Assembly (NCBI RefSeq): GCF_029028005.1
Contig: NZ_JAOTPO010000009.1
Span: forward strand, 142,140 to 206,139
Origin: Alkalihalobacterium chitinilyticum
Lineage (GTDB): Bacteria; Bacillota; Bacilli; Bacillales; Bacillaceae_F
Direction: 5' to 3'
Length of the DNA stretch: 64,000 nt
Under the pieces are notes generated by a model. It worked only from the letters and a program-made list of their open reading frames with translations, made no database searches and had not been told where the DNA came from. Positions 51,382 to 60,734 of the stretch are shown piece by piece. The translations under genes and the position numbers were made by a program. Position 1 is the first letter of the stretch. Each line of letters starts with the position of its first letter.

Positions 51382-54300
51382 ATGAAATTAATTAAAGAAT
51401 CGGTGAAACGGCCAGTTGGTGTTATCATCGTCGCTCTCGTTATGATTATGCTTGGCGGGGTGTCGTTATCTGGCTTAAAAGTAGACTTAATGCCGGATTT
51501 AGATTTACCAATTGCTGCTGTTTCCACTTCATATAGTGGTGCTGCACCACAAGAGGTTGAAAATTTAGTCACAAGGCCGCTCGAAGGAGCACTTAGTGCA
51601 ACAGAAGGTCTATCGACAATGCAGTCGATTTCTACCCAAAATCAGTCATTAATCATTTTAATGTATGACTTTAACACAGATTTAGATGCCGTCATGTTAG
51701 ACTTGCGGGATCGGATCGATATGGTTCGAACGACTTTACCTGATGGTGCTGGAACACCTAGTGCGATGCGATTTGATCCAAATCAATTTCCGATCATACA
51801 AATGGGTATTTCAGCAGACATGGATTTAACAAGACTTACTAACATTGCTGAAGATACTATTATTCCGCGTATGGAACGTATTATTGGTGTTGCTACTGTT
51901 AATTTAACAGGGGCGCAAGAACGTGAAATTATTGTTGAGCCGGACTTAACGCTCATGCAAAACTACGGTTTAACCATTTCACAATTATCACAAATCATCG
52001 GTGGAGAGAATATAAGTGCACCGGCAGGAGAAATCAAGCGAGGCGGGCAAGAAATGCCGCTGCGAATGATTGGGGAGTTCCGTTCGATTTCAGAGATTGA
52101 AAATATTAATCTACCACTCCGTACAGGTGAAACCATTAAGTTAAAAGATGTTGCAGAAGTAAAAGATACGTTTAAAGATATGTCTTCATTTGCTTATGTT
52201 AACGGTGAACCTACATTAAGTATTGATATTTCAAAACAAGGAGATGCCAATACAGTAGATGTAGCAGATGCTGTAAATCGAGAAATGGAAAGACTCCAAA
52301 GAGAATTACCCCAAGGTGTTACACTAACAATGATTATGGACTCTTCCATTTTTATTAAAGACTCGATCAAAAGTGTAACAATGAATATGATCCTTGGTGG
52401 CGCCATGGCGGTGCTTGTCTTATTGCTGTTTTTAAGGAGTTTTAGAAGTACGTTAATTATTGGATTGTCAATTCCAATCGCAGTTATTTCTGCATTTACG
52501 CTTCTATATTTTGCAGGAGAAACTGTAAATATTATTACACTCGGTGGACTTGCCTTAGGGATTGGTTTACTAGTAGATAGCTCGATCGTTATTTTAGAAA
52601 ATATATATAAATACCGAGAGCGAGGTTATAGTCCGAAAGAAGCTGCGATAAAAGGGGCTTCTGAAGTTTCGTCTGCTGTAATTGCATCAACGATGACAAG
52701 TCTTGTCGTTTTTGTTCCGATTTTATTTACGCAGGGAATCGCGGCGGAACTGTTCTTACCATTAGCGCTTACTGTAGGGTTCACATTGATTGCCTCCTTA
52801 GCCGTAGCTTTAACGATCGTACCAATGTTATCTGGTCTTTTATTACCGGAAATGAAAGTAGAAGAAGATCCGAGAGGTTTAGGGAAAGTAAGTGTCAAAA
52901 TTGGTGAATTTCTAGAAGGAATTAATAATAAATATCGTAGTATTTTGAAATGGTCAATTAATCATCGAAAAACCATTACATTTGGAACGTTGTTTTTATT
53001 AGTAGCCAGTCTAGGAACGGTTAAGTTCGTTGGGCTAGAACTAATGCCCGCGTTTGATCAAGGGGAGATTTCAGCAAGCTTTGAAATGCCTTCTGGAACG
53101 TCACTTCAAGAAACACAGGCTGTTGTAAGTGAATTAGAAGAGTTTTTATTAGACACTGGTGTCACTGAAGTCGTTTACACTTCAATCGGGGGCGGAGGAA
53201 TGATGGGGGCTGGTGGAGGCTCCAATAGTGGGAATTTCTATATTCGCCTCGTCCCAGCAAGTGAGCGAGATGTTACTACAAACCAAGTTATTCAAGACTT
53301 TGCCGAGTTTTCCGAGACACTTCCTGATATCGAAGTAAATGTTTTCTCATTTGAAAGTGATGGAATGGGAGGCAACCCGATTGAAGTAGAAGTAAGAGGT
53401 GAAGACTTTGATACTCTTAAGGTGATTGCAGATGATATTAGTGAGTTAATTAACGAAATTCCCGGTACAGCTAATGTGACGCATTCAATGGGGGAAACAA
53501 GACCAGAGATGCAAATTCATGTTGACCGTGATGTCGCTATGCAATATGGATTTACGTATGCTGAAGTGATGGACACTGTTAGAAGTAGTGTGAGCGGACA
53601 AGTTGCGTCGCTTATGCGAACTGAAGGACAGGAAATAAACATTACGGTGATACTGCCTGAAGAATATCGAGAAAATTATACGCAATTGCAAAACTTACCG
53701 CTAGTTACTCCAGCCGGAGATACGGTTCTGCTTTCGACGATTGCTGATTTTGTTCAAGCTGATGGACCGAATGTTATTAATCGTCAAAATCAAACACGTG
53801 GTGTCGCTGTAACAGGAGACATCATGGAACGTGACTTAGGTAGCGTCATCGCAGATGTTGAAGCTGAATTGAATCAGTACATCTTCCCTGAGGGGTATGA
53901 TTATCAAATTGGTGGAGACTATGAAATGATGATGGAGGCGTTTTTTGATTTAGCGCTTGCCCTAACTTTAGCTATATTCTTAGTTTATGCAGTTATGGCG
54001 TTCCAGTTTGAAAAAGTGTTGTATCCATTTATCGTTATGTTCAGCCTTCCAGCAACATTTATTGGTATAATGGCAGGCTTCTTGATTACAGGGCGTCCAT
54101 TAAGTGCCCCTGCTTTTATCGGAGTCATTATGCTCGCAGGTATTGTTGTAAATAATGCGATTGTTTTAGTTGATTATATTAACAAATTGAGAGATCGCGG
54201 AATGACAAGAGATGAAGCGATTTTGGAAGCTGGACCAACGAGGTTACGACCAATCTTAATGACAATGCTGACAACTGTTCTAGCGATGGTACCATTAGCG

Positions 54301-54486
54301 ATTGGAATTGGTGAAGGTGCGGAGTTACAAGCCCCAATGGCAACCGTTATTGTGTTTGGGTTAACATTTTCTACTGTCATTACGTTAGTCCTTGTTCCGG
54401 TTATCTACATCTACACGGATAACTTTACAAATTGGTGGAAAGGCATATTTACTCGTCGTAAAGAAAAAAATGAAATCGATGTGTAA
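51382..54486 (+). CDS. RND multidrug efflux permease (AcrB/HAE1-like, SwrC/YerP-type)
   Basis: A 1,034-residue RND pump. It has 12 membrane segments with two large extracellular loops (~30-330 and ~560-850), as in AcrB. Visible features are KRPVGVIIVALVMIMLGGVS at the N-terminus, GLALGIGLLVDSSIVILENI in helix 4 (the aspartate of the proton relay is in LLVDSS), and VNNAIVLVDYINKLRDRGM in helix 10. In Bacillus such pumps export surfactin and bile-salt-like compounds; here it has its own lipoprotein adaptor. GGGGG lies eight bases before the ATG. Confidence 0.95.
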   Translation: MKLIKESVKRPVGVIIVALVMIMLGGVSLSGLKVDLMPDLDLPIAAVSTSYSGAAPQEVENLVTRPLEGALSATEGLSTMQSISTQNQSLIILMYDFNTDLDAVMLDLRDRIDMVRTTLPDGAGTPSAMRFDPNQFPIIQMGISADMDLTRLTNIAEDTIIPRMERIIGVATVNLTGAQEREIIVEPDLTLMQNYGLTISQLSQIIGGENISAPAGEIKRGGQEMPLRMIGEFRSISEIENINLPLRTGETIKLKDVAEVKDTFKDMSSFAYVNGEPTLSIDISKQGDANTVDVADAVNREMERLQRELPQGVTLTMIMDSSIFIKDSIKSVTMNMILGGAMAVLVLLLFLRSFRSTLIIGLSIPIAVISAFTLLYFAGETVNIITLGGLALGIGLLVDSSIVILENIYKYRERGYSPKEAAIKGASEVSSAVIASTMTSLVVFVPILFTQGIAAELFLPLALTVGFTLIASLAVALTIVPMLSGLLLPEMKVEEDPRGLGKVSVKIGEFLEGINNKYRSILKWSINHRKTITFGTLFLLVASLGTVKFVGLELMPAFDQGEISASFEMPSGTSLQETQAVVSELEEFLLDTGVTEVVYTSIGGGGMMGAGGGSNSGNFYIRLVPASERDVTTNQVIQDFAEFSETLPDIEVNVFSFESDGMGGNPIEVEVRGEDFDTLKVIADDISELINEIPGTANVTHSMGETRPEMQIHVDRDVAMQYGFTYAEVMDTVRSSVSGQVASLMRTEGQEINITVILPEEYRENYTQLQNLPLVTPAGDTVLLSTIADFVQADGPNVINRQNQTRGVAVTGDIMERDLGSVIADVEAELNQYIFPEGYDYQIGGDYEMMMEAFFDLALALTLAIFLVYAVMAFQFEKVLYPFIVMFSLPATFIGIMAGFLITGRPLSAPAFIGVIMLAGIVVNNAIVLVDYINKLRDRGMTRDEAILEAGPTRLRPILMTMLTTVLAMVPLAIGIGEGAELQAPMATVIVFGLTFSTVITLVLVPVIYIYTDNFTNWWKGIFTRRKEKNEIDV

Positions 54487-54523
54487 TAACTCGTAATTCT
54501 TAGCAATTTAAAAAGGGATAAAG

Positions 54524-54560
54524 CAAACAAAGGGTGGATCCGTCCATCCTTTGTTTATAT
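54524..54560 (+). terminator. Terminator of the efflux operon
   Basis: AAACAAAGGGTGGA pairs with TCCATCCTTTGTTT (one mismatch) around TCCG, followed by TTATAT. Confidence 0.8.
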
Positions 54561-54567
54561 ACGAAGA

Positions 54568-54711
54568 TTGAAGCCTGAAATCTAGAGAAGATCGAAAAAA
54601 TGGTGATCAAAGAACCGGTTGAAGCCTGAAATCTAGAGAAGATCGAAAAAATGTTAATCAAAGAGCCGGAGAAGCTCAAATCCAAGAGGAATCGAAAAAC
54701 GGTATTCAAAA
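54568..54711 (+). repeat. 51-bp tandem repeat (two good copies plus a degenerate third)
   Basis: Copies begin TTGAAGCCTGAAATCTAGAG at 54568 and 54619 (51 bases apart) and differ at only a few positions (ATGGTGATC versus ATGTTAATC). A third, decayed copy starts near 54670. It lies just after the efflux-operon terminator and before the response regulator. Confidence 0.87.
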
Positions 54712-54781
54712 GTCTTATCTAGGTCTAGATCTAGGTTATGGTATCAGTAAGAAAAGCATGAAAAGAAAGTTGGAATGTCCT

Positions 54782-55450
54782 ATGAATACAATTCTAGTTG
54801 TTGATGACGATGCGCATATCCGTAAGTTAATTAGATTATATCTTGAAAATAACAATTACTCGGTAATTGAAGCATCAGATGGTCGAGAAGCGTTAGCTGT
54901 TTTAGCAGAGCAACAAGTGGAGTTAGCGATTGTTGATGTGATGATGCCACATGTAGATGGAATTGAATTAACAGAAGATATTCGATCATTTCTAAATATC
55001 CCGATTTTGATGGTCACCGCAAAAGGTGAATCTCAAGACAAGGTCAGAGGATTTAAAGCAGGAACAGATGATTACTTAGTAAAGCCGTTCGATCCAGTAG
55101 AACTAATTCTGAGAGTCAATGCTCTCTTAAAACGTTACAATGCAAATTCAGAGAATATCATTAAGGTCGGATCTACGTTAATTGATCTAGAGCGACTTAT
55201 TGTACAAGCTTCAGATAAAAACGTTTATTTAAAAAGGAAAGAATGTGAATTGCTGTTTGAATTAGCGCGTTCGCCAGGTAAAATATTCACTCGTACTCAG
55301 TTGATAGAGAAAATTTGGGGGTATGACTACGATGGTGATGAAAGAACAGTCGATGTCCATATTAAACGGCTAAGAGAACAAATAGGATCCTTTCCTGATT
55401 TAACGATCACTACAGTTAGAGGATTAGGTTATCGCCTGGAGGAGATTTAA
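54782..55450 (+). CDS. OmpR-family response regulator
   Basis: A 222-residue regulator from the ATG at 54782 (MNTILVVDDDAHIRKL). The receiver domain has the DDD acidic triad (residues 8-10), the phospho-acceptor aspartate in LAIVDVMMPHVDG near 53, and the lysine in YLVKPFDP near 102. The winged-helix output domain covers ~125-222 (LKRKECELLFELARSPGKIF, GLGYRLEEI). A frame starting eight codons earlier (54758) lacks a better ribosome binding site. It directly abuts the histidine kinase gene and probably controls the efflux operon upstream. Confidence 0.9.
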   Translation: MNTILVVDDDAHIRKLIRLYLENNNYSVIEASDGREALAVLAEQQVELAIVDVMMPHVDGIELTEDIRSFLNIPILMVTAKGESQDKVRGFKAGTDDYLVKPFDPVELILRVNALLKRYNANSENIIKVGSTLIDLERLIVQASDKNVYLKRKECELLFELARSPGKIFTRTQLIEKIWGYDYDGDERTVDVHIKRLREQIGSFPDLTITTVRGLGYRLEEI

Positions 55451-56812
55451 TTGTTAAAAATGAGTCTCTACTCACGAATTGTTGTAACGTTTATTAGTGT
55501 GGTCATCATTAGTTTATTTATTTCTTATTTGATCAATTCACTTTTTTTTCATCGTGAATTGTTTATAGAAGAGGAAGTTACTAAACATACGACTGGCGTT
55601 GCAGAACTTGTTGAAATTGCTCAAGTGGAAAAAATCCCTGAATTATTTGAGACGTTGAGCGAATTTAATTTTGAACTTATGCTTATAAATGAAGAAGGAG
55701 TATTACATTCTTTTGCTGACCCATCGTTTATAATCGATCGAGAAACGGTCATAACGGTCTTGCAATCATCTAAGAAGGAACCTCATTTTCTTCCGCAAAA
55801 TGAAATGAGCTCTACGACGAGGATTATCGGTAAACCTGTCGAGATTGCTAATGAAAGACACGCTCTGTTTGTTCGAATTAATTTTGAGGAAGAATTGTTT
55901 GCGATTAAACGAGTGATCTTTTTTACACTGTTTCTCGTTCTATTTATAGGAAGCTTATTAATTTTACTTGCTTCAAGATATTTCGTAAACCCAATAAAAA
56001 AATTAACGGATGCAGCAAAAGAAATGGCGACAGGGAATTTTTCTGTGCGATTAAAGAGTAAAAATAAAGATGAAGTAGGAGAACTAATTACGAGCTTTAA
56101 TTACATGGCTTCGGAGTTAGGGAAAATTGATAAAATGCGTGAAGACTTCGTCAGTAACGTCTCTCACGAAATCCAATCACCTCTTACTTCTATTCGAGGC
56201 TTTACAAAAGCATTAAAAGATGACGTGATCCCTAAAGATCACCAAGAAGAATATTTAGATATCATCTACCAAGAAACCGAACGTTTATCCAGGCTGAGTG
56301 ACAACTTGTTAAGACTAGCTTCGTTAGAATCAGAGCACCATCCGTATCATCCTGGAAAGTATAAGCTTGATGAACAAATTCGAAGAACAGTACTTGCTAC
56401 CGAACCGTTGTGGAAAAATAAAAATCTTGACATCCACCTCGAGCTTGAATCGCATCATGTATTTGCGGATCAAGATTTATTTGAACAAGTTTGGTTAAAT
56501 CTCATTACGAATGCCATCCGTTATACTGATGAAAACGGGATGATTGAAATCTCCTTGAAGGAACAAGCCAATGAACTGATTGTCAGCATAAAGGATACAG
56601 GAAAAGGTATTCCGAAAGAGGCTGTCCCTCACTTGTTTGAACGTTTCTACAAAGTGGATAAAGCTAGAAGCAGTTCCGTAAAAGGAAATGGGCTTGGATT
56701 ATCGATTGTTAAAAAAATCTTAGCCCTGCATGGTTGTTCAATTCGTGTGGAAAGTGAAGAAGGGATTGGGTCAACGTTTATCGTTCGAATACCACTATTG
56801 GAAAATGAGTAA
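55451..56812 (+). CDS. Sensor histidine kinase (HAMP, HisKA)
   Basis: A 453-residue kinase. Membrane segments at ~11-33 and ~153-175 flank an extracellular sensor domain of ~120 residues. The HAMP segment (NPIKKLTDAAKEMATGNFSV) is at ~178-230, and the phosphorylated histidine sits in FVSNVSHEIQSPLTSI near 240. The ATPase domain has the N box LITNAIRYTDE near 355, DTGKGI near 385 and GNGLGLSIVKK near 416. In the H box, HEIQSP replaces the more usual HELRTP. TTG start with GGAGG eight bases upstream, contiguous with the response regulator. Confidence 0.92.
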   Translation: MLKMSLYSRIVVTFISVVIISLFISYLINSLFFHRELFIEEEVTKHTTGVAELVEIAQVEKIPELFETLSEFNFELMLINEEGVLHSFADPSFIIDRETVITVLQSSKKEPHFLPQNEMSSTTRIIGKPVEIANERHALFVRINFEEELFAIKRVIFFTLFLVLFIGSLLILLASRYFVNPIKKLTDAAKEMATGNFSVRLKSKNKDEVGELITSFNYMASELGKIDKMREDFVSNVSHEIQSPLTSIRGFTKALKDDVIPKDHQEEYLDIIYQETERLSRLSDNLLRLASLESEHHPYHPGKYKLDEQIRRTVLATEPLWKNKNLDIHLELESHHVFADQDLFEQVWLNLITNAIRYTDENGMIEISLKEQANELIVSIKDTGKGIPKEAVPHLFERFYKVDKARSSSVKGNGLGLSIVKKILALHGCSIRVESEEGIGSTFIVRIPLLENE

Positions 56813-56823
56813 AGATAAAGGTA

Positions 56824-56850
56824 AAGGTGTGAAATTTAATTTCACACCTT
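56824..56850 (+). terminator. Hairpin after the histidine kinase gene
   Basis: AAGGTGTGAAAT and ATTTCACACCTT form a perfect 12-bp stem with a 3-base loop. No T-run follows. Confidence 0.55.
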
Positions 56851-56973
56851 CATCTGTCTGTAGGGACGTAATTAGATTAAAAAATAGGTTCATATAATAG
56901 GTACATGAAATAGGTTTTTGAAAATTAATATCATTTTGGGATTGTTGAATGAAATGAAAGGCAATGAAAAGAG

Positions 56974-58437
56974 GTGATTTCTATAAAGAGGAGAGGGTTT
57001 AAAACGGCTGTCATAGTAGCTGTTATACTAATCGTGATCTATGGGTTATATGCGTTTATTTCTGGGGTATTGGCTTTTAGGTTTCACCAACCGCACGAAA
57101 GTAACTATATGAATAACCTGAACGTTGATCGTTTTTATGGAGATGAGCATTCACAAGACAGGGTTGCGTTAGTGGAGGATCCTTTTGATGCTGGTCTTGC
57201 TCGTGTCAACCTCATCGAAAGTGCAAATCATAGCCTTGATATTTCTTATCATGTATTACATGAAGGGAAAGCGAGTGAAGTGTTTTTTTCAAGTATTATT
57301 AGTGCAGCAGACCGTGGAGTTCAAGTTCGTGTTTTACTAGATGGGGTGTTTCATAATTTAAGAGGGTCGATGAAAGACATTCTGTATGTATTTACGGATC
57401 ATCCTAACATCCAGCTTAAATTTTATGAACCACTTGATCTTTCTCGGCCTTGGACTTGGAATAATCGGCTCCATGATAAATTAATCATTATCGATAAAAA
57501 GTATGCAATGATTGGTGGTCGGAATATAGGCGATAAATACTTTGCACCAGAGGGTTATGAAGGAGCATCAAATGATCGAGATGTGGTGATCATTAATACG
57601 AATCAAAACTTATTTCATGAAAGTGTTACTTCTCAAATGAAGGACTACTTTGATGATGTTTGGGATCATGAATTTTCTAAAGTCCCATTAACCCAATTAT
57701 CAAAAAGACAAGAAGTGGCGGCTAAAGAAAAGTTAAATCTACTACGACATTTTCCAGAGACTTTTTATAGCACTTATCCAGAATTTATTCAAAAGGACAT
57801 GAATTGGCTCGAACAATCCTTTCCTACCAATAAAATTACATTCATTCATAACCCAATTAGCCGGATGAATAAAGAGCCATGGGTATGGTATGAGTTAACA
57901 AGCTTAATGGAACATGCGGAAAAGTCAATCTTAATACAAAGTCCGTATATTATCCCTAATCACGATATGATGAAACATTTGAATGAAGATGTTGTTACTG
58001 CAGATGAAATCCTCATGTTAACAAATTCTTTAGCTGCAACCTCAAATATGATCGCTTACTCCGGTTATATGAAATCGCGAGAAGATATTGCGACCTATTC
58101 GACTGTTGATTTATACGAATTTCAGAGCTCCACTAGACAGTTGCATATGAAATCATTTTTATTTGACAGCCGGATCAGTGTAGTGGGTTCGTTTAATTTC
58201 GATCCGCGAAGTACATTCCTTAGCACAGAATCTATGGTCGTGATTGATAGTGTTGAGTTTGCTTCAGCTTTACAGGACGAAGTTGAAACCGTACTGACTG
58301 AGCAGAGTTTATTAGTAGGTTCTAATGGTTCTTATGATCGAAGTTCACACGTTGAAGCAGAGCATGTTTCATTTTTTAAAGCAGCAATTACAAAAATGCT
58401 ATCTATTCCTATGCGTTTTTTTCAATATATGTTGTAA
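56974..58437 (+). CDS. Phospholipase D / cardiolipin-synthase-like protein
   Basis: Two HKD motifs: LHDKLIIIDKKYAMIGGRN near 164-182 and LHMKSFLFDSRISVVGSFNF near 390-409, each with HxKxxxxD. An N-terminal membrane anchor covers ~10-30 (VIVAVILIVIYGLYAFISG). At 487 residues it is the size of cardiolipin synthases, but a single anchor and divergent motifs mean that phospholipase D-like is the safer name. The start is uncertain. The annotated GTG at 56974 lies inside AGAGGTGAT, which itself looks like a Shine-Dalgarno for an ATA at 56983. A short upstream frame (ATG at 56954, seven codons) ends over this GTG. Confidence 0.85.
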   Translation: MISIKRRGFKTAVIVAVILIVIYGLYAFISGVLAFRFHQPHESNYMNNLNVDRFYGDEHSQDRVALVEDPFDAGLARVNLIESANHSLDISYHVLHEGKASEVFFSSIISAADRGVQVRVLLDGVFHNLRGSMKDILYVFTDHPNIQLKFYEPLDLSRPWTWNNRLHDKLIIIDKKYAMIGGRNIGDKYFAPEGYEGASNDRDVVIINTNQNLFHESVTSQMKDYFDDVWDHEFSKVPLTQLSKRQEVAAKEKLNLLRHFPETFYSTYPEFIQKDMNWLEQSFPTNKITFIHNPISRMNKEPWVWYELTSLMEHAEKSILIQSPYIIPNHDMMKHLNEDVVTADEILMLTNSLAATSNMIAYSGYMKSREDIATYSTVDLYEFQSSTRQLHMKSFLFDSRISVVGSFNFDPRSTFLSTESMVVIDSVEFASALQDEVETVLTEQSLLVGSNGSYDRSSHVEAEHVSFFKAAITKMLSIPMRFFQYML

Positions 58438-58474
58438 TAGTATAGGAGAAACTATTGTAGTTGGGGTGAGGCTA

Positions 58475-59407
58475 GTGAACATCAATAATATTGTTGTTGT
58501 AAGTCCGATGCATAATGAGATTAAAACAATTATAAACAATAGAAACTTAGCGTATAACTTTCGTTTCTTACCTGAAGAAAAAGTGACCACAAGTGATTTA
58601 GAGTGGGCCGATGCATTTGTTGCATTTAATACAAAAAAGGATTATGACTATAGTCAAGTTCGGTGGGTTCATTCACTTGGTGCAGGTGTGGATCGATTTT
58701 TATTTAAGAAAAAGTGGCCTGAAGATGTTCTATTAACACGGACGGTTTGTTCATTCGGTCAACGAATTGCGGAATATTGTTTAAGCTATATTTTAAAAGA
58801 TGTACAATTCCACGATTCGTTTCAACAGTTGCAAACAAACAAGACGTGGGAACCGATTACGCCTCGGTTACTGAGTGAACAAAAAGTGATGATATTTGGA
58901 ACAGGAGAAATTGGTCAAAAAACTGCTGAAGTCTTATCAACATTCGGGATAGAGGTTTATGGTGTTTCACTAAGCGGAAAAAATAAAGCCTATTTTAAAG
59001 AGGTTCTGCCTGTTGGTTCCCATGAAAAGCGTTTAGGTGAAGTTAACTATGTTATTAATACCTTACCGTTAACTGAGAAAACAGAGAAGCTGTTTGATCG
59101 TCAAATTTTTCATTCCTTATCTAACGCAGGGTTTATTAATGTTGGCAGGGGCGCATCAGTCGATGAAGAAGCATTGCTTGAAGCGCTTGACCGAAAGCAT
59201 GTGAAATTTGCTGTACTTGATGTTTTTACTGTAGAACCACTCCCGCAAGAACATCCATTATGGGGCCATCCAAGTGTAACGATCACACCACATATTTCAG
59301 CAGTGACAACACCTGATGAAGGTGTCGATTGCTTTGTTGATACGTTACGGAACATTGAAGCAGGCAATTCCCTTCGTAATCAAGTTAATATTAGTAAAGG
59401 ATTTTAA
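58475..59407 (+). CDS. D-2-hydroxyacid dehydrogenase family protein
   Basis: A 310-residue NAD(P)-dependent enzyme of the D-isomer-specific family. The cofactor motif is MIFGTGEIGQKTAEVL near 138-153. The arginine is in NVGRGASVDEEALLEAL near 223-239, the glutamate in VEPLPQEHPLW near 253-263, and the catalytic histidine in ITPHISAVT near 270-278. The GTG at 58475 follows GGGGTGAGG; upstream in-frame codons lie inside the previous gene. Such enzymes reduce 2-keto acids such as glyoxylate; the substrate is not evident. A strong terminator follows. Confidence 0.9.
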   Translation: MNINNIVVVSPMHNEIKTIINNRNLAYNFRFLPEEKVTTSDLEWADAFVAFNTKKDYDYSQVRWVHSLGAGVDRFLFKKKWPEDVLLTRTVCSFGQRIAEYCLSYILKDVQFHDSFQQLQTNKTWEPITPRLLSEQKVMIFGTGEIGQKTAEVLSTFGIEVYGVSLSGKNKAYFKEVLPVGSHEKRLGEVNYVINTLPLTEKTEKLFDRQIFHSLSNAGFINVGRGASVDEEALLEALDRKHVKFAVLDVFTVEPLPQEHPLWGHPSVTITPHISAVTTPDEGVDCFVDTLRNIEAGNSLRNQVNISKGF

Positions 59408-59450
59408 TAATAGCTTGCGAAGAGCAACTTTAAAACTAACTATAGCAAAA

Positions 59451-59497
59451 ACAACCCTCGTGCCGACTATTTTGTTGGTAAGAGGGTTGTTTTTTTG
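59451..59497 (+). terminator. Terminator of the hydroxyacid dehydrogenase gene
   Basis: ACAACCCTC (59451-59459) and GAGGGTTGT (59482-59490) form the stem, followed by TTTTTTG. Confidence 0.85.
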
Positions 59498-59564
59498 TAG
59501 ATTTTACATGTAGTTAGGTGAATGTGTGAATTTTATTGTCCGATGCCTTACACGACCTAAAGGA

Positions 59565-60593
59565 TTATAAAATTCCGCTGATCGTCTCCACTGCAGTTTG
59601 AACCATGTCATTTGTTACTTCACGATGAGTGACAAAACGGATAATTCCATCATCGAAAGGCACAGCTAGAATGCCTGCGTCTTTTAGTTTACTTAAAAAT
59701 TGGTCGTTGGATAAGCCTGTTTCTTTAATATTACAAAGAATGATATTCGTTTCTACTTCTTCTACCCTTACTTGAAGTTGAGGAATGGTAGATAACCCTT
59801 CTGCTAACAGCTGAGCATTTGCATGGTCTTCTGCTAGACGGTCAATCATTTTTTCTAATGCAATAATACCTGGAGCTGCAATTACACCTGCTTGGCGTAA
59901 ACCGCCGCCGAGACGTTTTCTCCATTTTCTTGCTTCATTAATAAATGATTGACTACCTGCTAAGATGGAACCAACCGGTGCTGATAACCCTTTCGATAAG
60001 CATACTTGAACGGTATCGACATGCTGTGTTAACTCGGAAACGGGTACACCTAATGCTACCGCGGCATTAAACAGTCTGGCACCATCAAGATGGACCGGTA
60101 CGTCTTTTTCTCTAGCAATCTCATAAATTTCTTTCATCGTTTGAACAGGTACGACTTTACCACCTGCTTTGTTATGTGTGTTTTCCAAACAGATTAGACC
60201 TGAGTAAGGATAGTGAATATCTTCTCCTCTAATCGCTTTTTTTACATCTAACGGGTCCAGTGCTCCCCGCAGACCTTGAATTGGTCTCGTTTGTACACCA
60301 GCAAGGGCGGAAGAAGCACCACCTTCATATAAAAAGATATGAGATTCAGCCTCTAAAATCACCTCATCACCTGGACGGCAATGCGTTAAAACGGCGACTT
60401 GGTTTCCTTGTGTACCGCTAGTAACGAATAATGCGGCTTCTTTCCCTAGTATTTTAGCGGCTAATGCTTCTAGGCGATTAATGGTAGGGTCTTCACCATA
60501 GACGTCATCACCGACTTCTGCTGTCAACATCGCTTGTCGCATTTCTTCTGTTGGTTTGGTTACTGTATCGCTACGAAAATCAATAAATGTCAT
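59565..60593 (-). CDS. Low-specificity L-threonine aldolase
   Basis: A 342-residue PLP enzyme that splits L-threonine/L-allo-threonine to glycine and acetaldehyde. MTFIDFRSDTVTKPTEEMRQ (1-20), GEDPTINRLE, HLDGARLFNA near 165 and QVCLSKGLSAPVGS near 195-208 (PLP lysine) are diagnostic. A longer frame runs to 60713, but AGGAGAGAGG precedes the ATG at 60593 and the family begins there. It is divergent from the ABC exporter operon. Confidence 0.93.
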   Translation of the reverse strand: MTFIDFRSDTVTKPTEEMRQAMLTAEVGDDVYGEDPTINRLEALAAKILGKEAALFVTSGTQGNQVAVLTHCRPGDEVILEAESHIFLYEGGASSALAGVQTRPIQGLRGALDPLDVKKAIRGEDIHYPYSGLICLENTHNKAGGKVVPVQTMKEIYEIAREKDVPVHLDGARLFNAAVALGVPVSELTQHVDTVQVCLSKGLSAPVGSILAGSQSFINEARKWRKRLGGGLRQAGVIAAPGIIALEKMIDRLAEDHANAQLLAEGLSTIPQLQVRVEEVETNIILCNIKETGLSNDQFLSKLKDAGILAVPFDDGIIRFVTHREVTNDMVQTAVETISGIL

Positions 60594-60734
60594 TTTCCTC
60601 TCTCCTATGATGTATTTTATGACCATTATACAGGAGAAAGGTGTTGTCGTTAATTTTTGTGCTATTTCCACTCGTATCTGTATGACTGCATTTAAATATG
60701 GAAAAAATATCAAAAAAGTAAAAAAGGAGTACCT

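Noticed and set aside
54500..54709. Minus-strand frame with a repeated FSIFSRFQAS peptide
   Set aside because: The repetition comes from the 51-bp DNA repeat, whose length is a multiple of three; no ribosome binding site.
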